From Blautia sp. MSJ-19 (GTDB lineage Bacteria; Bacillota; Clostridia; Lachnospirales; Lachnospiraceae): DNA of 64,000 nt. Location of the stretch: positions 1 through 64,000 of the forward strand of contig NZ_JAHLQA010000029.1 of the NCBI RefSeq assembly GCF_018918125.1, written 5' to 3'. The first letter of the stretch is position 1, and the number at the start of each line of letters is the position of its first letter. Of this stretch, positions 62,086 through 64,000 are shown piece by piece. The notes under the pieces are model-generated. The model was not told the DNA's origin, did no database searches, and was given only the letters and a program-made list of their open reading frames with translations. Made by a program: the position numbers and the translations under genes.

Positions 62086-62692
62086 GTTCTTTTTCTCTGT
62101 CCTTTCCAGATATGATTTCTGATAAATGAAGTCTTGGACGTTCCAGATATCTTATAATCTCTCCACTGTGAAGGATACGGTCATTTCCACCATCCGCATG
62201 TCCGATCACAGCTGCATGAATTCCGCTCATCTCCAGATCTCGCACCAGTGCGTCTCCCTGCGCAGTACCAATCAGCACGGATCCCTCTGCCTCCAGCTTA
62301 TAAGGATCCACACCCACTCTCTCACAGACTTCAATCGTTTCCTGTCGAATCGGTATCCTGCGAAGATCCACATCCAGCCCAACGCCTGAGGCTTCCGCCA
62401 TCTTCCACAGACCACTTAATATCCCGCCATTTTCGGTAAAATATAAAGCAGATATTCTGGAATCTTCCCAACAGGTCTCTTCTCTGGAAATCATACATTT
62501 TTCTAATGTATCTGCTCCCATGCAAAGAAAACTTTCTGAAAAGTAATTGCGGAGAACCTCTCTTTCCTGCCCGATCAACTGTAAAGTACCGGATATTCCC
62601 GTCTCTCCTGCTACCACCAGATCATCTCCCGGTCGGAGTCTTCCTGTGATTTCTGCCTGCAGTGCCTCTAATGCCTGCTGTCCTAATTTCAT
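62072..62692 (-). CDS. AIR-synthase-related (HypE/PurM C-domain-like) protein
   Basis: A 206-residue protein resembling the C-terminal domain of the PurM/HypE/ThiL/SelD superfamily: RPGDDLVVAGETGISGTLQLI, ENGGILSGLWKMAEASGVGLDVDLRRIPI and GSVLIGTAQGDALVRDL. The N-terminal ATP-binding half of those enzymes is absent, so a catalytic role is unclear. GGAGGG precedes the ATG. It is coupled to trmL by a 14-base overlap. Confidence 0.75.
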   Translation of the reverse strand: MKLGQQALEALQAEITGRLRPGDDLVVAGETGISGTLQLIGQEREVLRNYFSESFLCMGADTLEKCMISREETCWEDSRISALYFTENGGILSGLWKMAEASGVGLDVDLRRIPIRQETIEVCERVGVDPYKLEAEGSVLIGTAQGDALVRDLEMSGIHAAVIGHADGGNDRILHSGEIIRYLERPRLHLSEIISGKDREKEHGKA

Positions 62693-62728
62693 ATTTTCCC
62701 TCCAGTGTTTATCATTCTCAGCTTCTGT

Positions 62729-62833
62729 TTATAACAGAATGGAAAGCACACTTGGAACGACCATTGCCAGAACCAGAATCACTGCAATCACAGCTGTAAT
62801 AATTTTTCTTTTTTTCGGATCAAATATTCCCAT
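62729..62833 (-). CDS. 34-residue single-span membrane peptide
   Basis: A short frame with AGAGGTGA at fair spacing before its ATG (62833). The product has a basic N-terminus (FDPKKRKI) and one membrane segment (ITAVIAVILVLAMVVPSVLS). It lies between the radical SAM gene and the AIR-synthase-like gene on the same strand. Very small one-span proteins of this shape, such as Listeria Prli42, are known in Firmicutes, but I cannot show homology. Confidence 0.6.
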   Translation of the reverse strand: MGIFDPKKRKIITAVIAVILVLAMVVPSVLSILL

Positions 62834-62871
62834 GTTATCTGTCACCTCTTATCATCTATAACTGAATCATT

Positions 62872-64000
62872 TTATAATTGAATAGTCTCTGTATGTGCAT
62901 TATTTGACAACGGATCACGGTGTTCATAATCAAACAGAACCGTCGTCCCATCCAAAAAGACCTCAATATGTGCGGTTTTGGGAATCTGGTTACTCTTTCT
63001 GTAATTCCACACCGCTGTCTCATATGGTTTCTGATCCAATGCAAATGCCGGACGTTTTTTGAGTTTTTCTCTCAGATACAGGTCATACAGCATCTTCTGC
63101 GCTGCTGTCTCTGTCGGCACTTCGGTCTCTTCTCTTAAGAATTCCAGAAGGATCTCATATCGACGCATTCGGGAATGTGAGATTTCACTGTAACCTTTCT
63201 TCTCATAAAAAGCTCCCAGCTGCTCATAGAATGTAAAAGCATCTTTGGCAAACGGAACCAGATATTCTAACGTATGTTGGAACTGCCCACTATTATAATA
63301 CACTTCCACCATACTTTCTACCATTTTCAGTCTCAAGACTTCTCCATAGGAAAGCCAGTTTGTGGAAAGCACCTCATACGGTTCTTTTTCTTTATGAACG
63401 ATTCCGTAACCTTCTGCCTCCTTCTGCATCAGAGATCCCTTCAGGACCTTCAGGAACCCCAGCTGCAGCTGATCCGGCTTCATGCGGTATACGTCGTTGA
63501 ATGAACGATGAAATGTATCATAGTCTTCATATGGAAGTCCCGCAATCAGGTCCAGATGTTGATGAATATTGCGGAAGCTGTGTACCCTGTCTACACATCG
63601 TTCCAGTTTATCCAGATCCATATGTCTGTGAATTGCACGGATTGTTTCCGGATTGGTTGACTGTACACCGATCTCTAACTGAATCAGACCCGGACGCATA
63701 TGTTCCATCAGATTTATTTCTTCTTCACGAAGAAGGTCTGCTGATATCTCAAAATGAAAATTCGTCACCCCATTATCATGTTCCAGAATATATTTCCAGA
63801 CAGTCATGGCATGCTCATGTTTGCAGTTAAACGTACGGTCAACAAATTTCACCTGAGGCACTTTATGGTCGAGAAAAAACTGCAGTTCTTTTTTTACAAG
63901 TTCCAGATCACGAAAACGCAGCTTTTTATCAATAGAGGACAGGCAGTAACTGCAGGAAAACGGACAGCCTCTGCTGCTCTCATAATAAATGATTCTGTTT
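62872..64000 (-). CDS. B12-binding/radical SAM protein with DUF4080 C-terminus (5' end outside window)
   Basis: The visible 376 codons begin within the radical SAM motif (ESSRGCPFSCSYCLSS, CxxxCxxC) and continue with VKFVDRTFN, FHFEISADLL, LIQLEIGVQSTN and HLDLIAGLPYEDYD. The C-terminal half is typical of DUF4080-containing members. The N-terminal cobalamin-binding-like domain lies beyond base 64000. The substrate is unknown. It is probably followed on one transcript by the 34-residue peptide gene, the AIR-synthase-like gene and trmL. Confidence 0.85.
   Translation of the reverse strand, partial: NRIIYYESSRGCPFSCSYCLSSIDKKLRFRDLELVKKELQFFLDHKVPQVKFVDRTFNCKHEHAMTVWKYILEHDNGVTNFHFEISADLLREEEINLMEHMRPGLIQLEIGVQSTNPETIRAIHRHMDLDKLERCVDRVHSFRNIHQHLDLIAGLPYEDYDTFHRSFNDVYRMKPDQLQLGFLKVLKGSLMQKEAEGYGIVHKEKEPYEVLSTNWLSYGEVLRLKMVESMVEVYYNSGQFQHTLEYLVPFAKDAFTFYEQLGAFYEKKGYSEISHSRMRRYEILLEFLREETEVPTETAAQKMLYDLYLREKLKKRPAFALDQKPYETAVWNYRKSNQIPKTAHIEVFLDGTTVLFDYEHRDPLSNNAHTETIQL

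Noticed and set aside
1-64000. tRNA or rRNA genes
   Set aside because: No cloverleaf with a GTTCRANNC arm and CCA-ready acceptor, and no rRNA-like sequence, was seen on either strand on reading; a tRNAscan run could still find one I missed.

Overview
The window reads as chromosomal DNA of a gut-type Gram-positive Clostridia member, most likely family Lachnospiraceae (Blautia or a close relative is my inference, not proven). The signs are strong AGGAGG-type ribosome sites, several TTG/GTG starts, an intrinsic-terminator style of regulation, Firmicutes riboswitch classes (tetrahydrofolate, c-di-GMP-I), MutS2, YhaM, TrmL, a CNNM/CBS protein and large hybrid sensor kinases. No tRNA, rRNA or CRISPR array was seen.

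Core blocks. 1-6240: a divergent folate locus. pabA-pabB-pabC (p-aminobenzoate synthesis) runs leftward and folE-HD hydrolase-folP-folBK runs rightward behind a THF riboswitch with its own terminator. 6200-18200: a YkgJ-type cysteine protein, a heterodimeric ABC exporter, a GGDEF/EAL protein, purC, a CNNM/CBS protein, an HD hydrolase, a DUF2075 ATPase and a DNA-deoxyinosine glycosylase. 18321-19523: a collagen-like surface protein. 26429-39000: an RlmD paralogue, a PflX-type radical SAM enzyme, ilvB-ilvN, a RelA/SpoT-like protein, an Mrr-type membrane nuclease, a nitronate monooxygenase-like enzyme, a MATE transporter, a NUDIX enzyme and an SsuABC/TauABC-like importer behind a 16-bp palindrome. 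53249-64000: a second RlmD, YhaM, a degenerate HtrA-like protein, MutS2, an OmpR/HK two-component pair, TrmL, an AIR-synthase-like protein, a 34-residue membrane peptide and a radical SAM/DUF4080 protein cut by the window end.

Accessory blocks. 19570-26430 is a scrap-yard: an IS66 end fused into a broken rhuM gene, a nuclease/DUF262-DUF1524 operon with remains of a probable helicase, a relB/relE pair whose toxin is clipped, and a truncated phage portal gene. 39145-53200 mixes hybrid sensor kinases (one with an internal receiver deletion, one controlled by a c-di-GMP riboswitch, one reduced to its tail) with an hsdR::hsdS gene fusion, two DUF1016 (YhcG) genes, a methyltransferase pseudogene cut by an IS200/IS605 (TnpB) end, and an intact RhuM-family gene.

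The striking overall theme is repeated joining of two unrelated gene fragments at deletion scars. The best candidate for an undescribed system is the DUF262-DUF1524 / PD-(D/E)XK / helicase-remnant operon at 20554-24436. The best-supported regulatory finds are the THF riboswitch and the c-di-GMP riboswitch.
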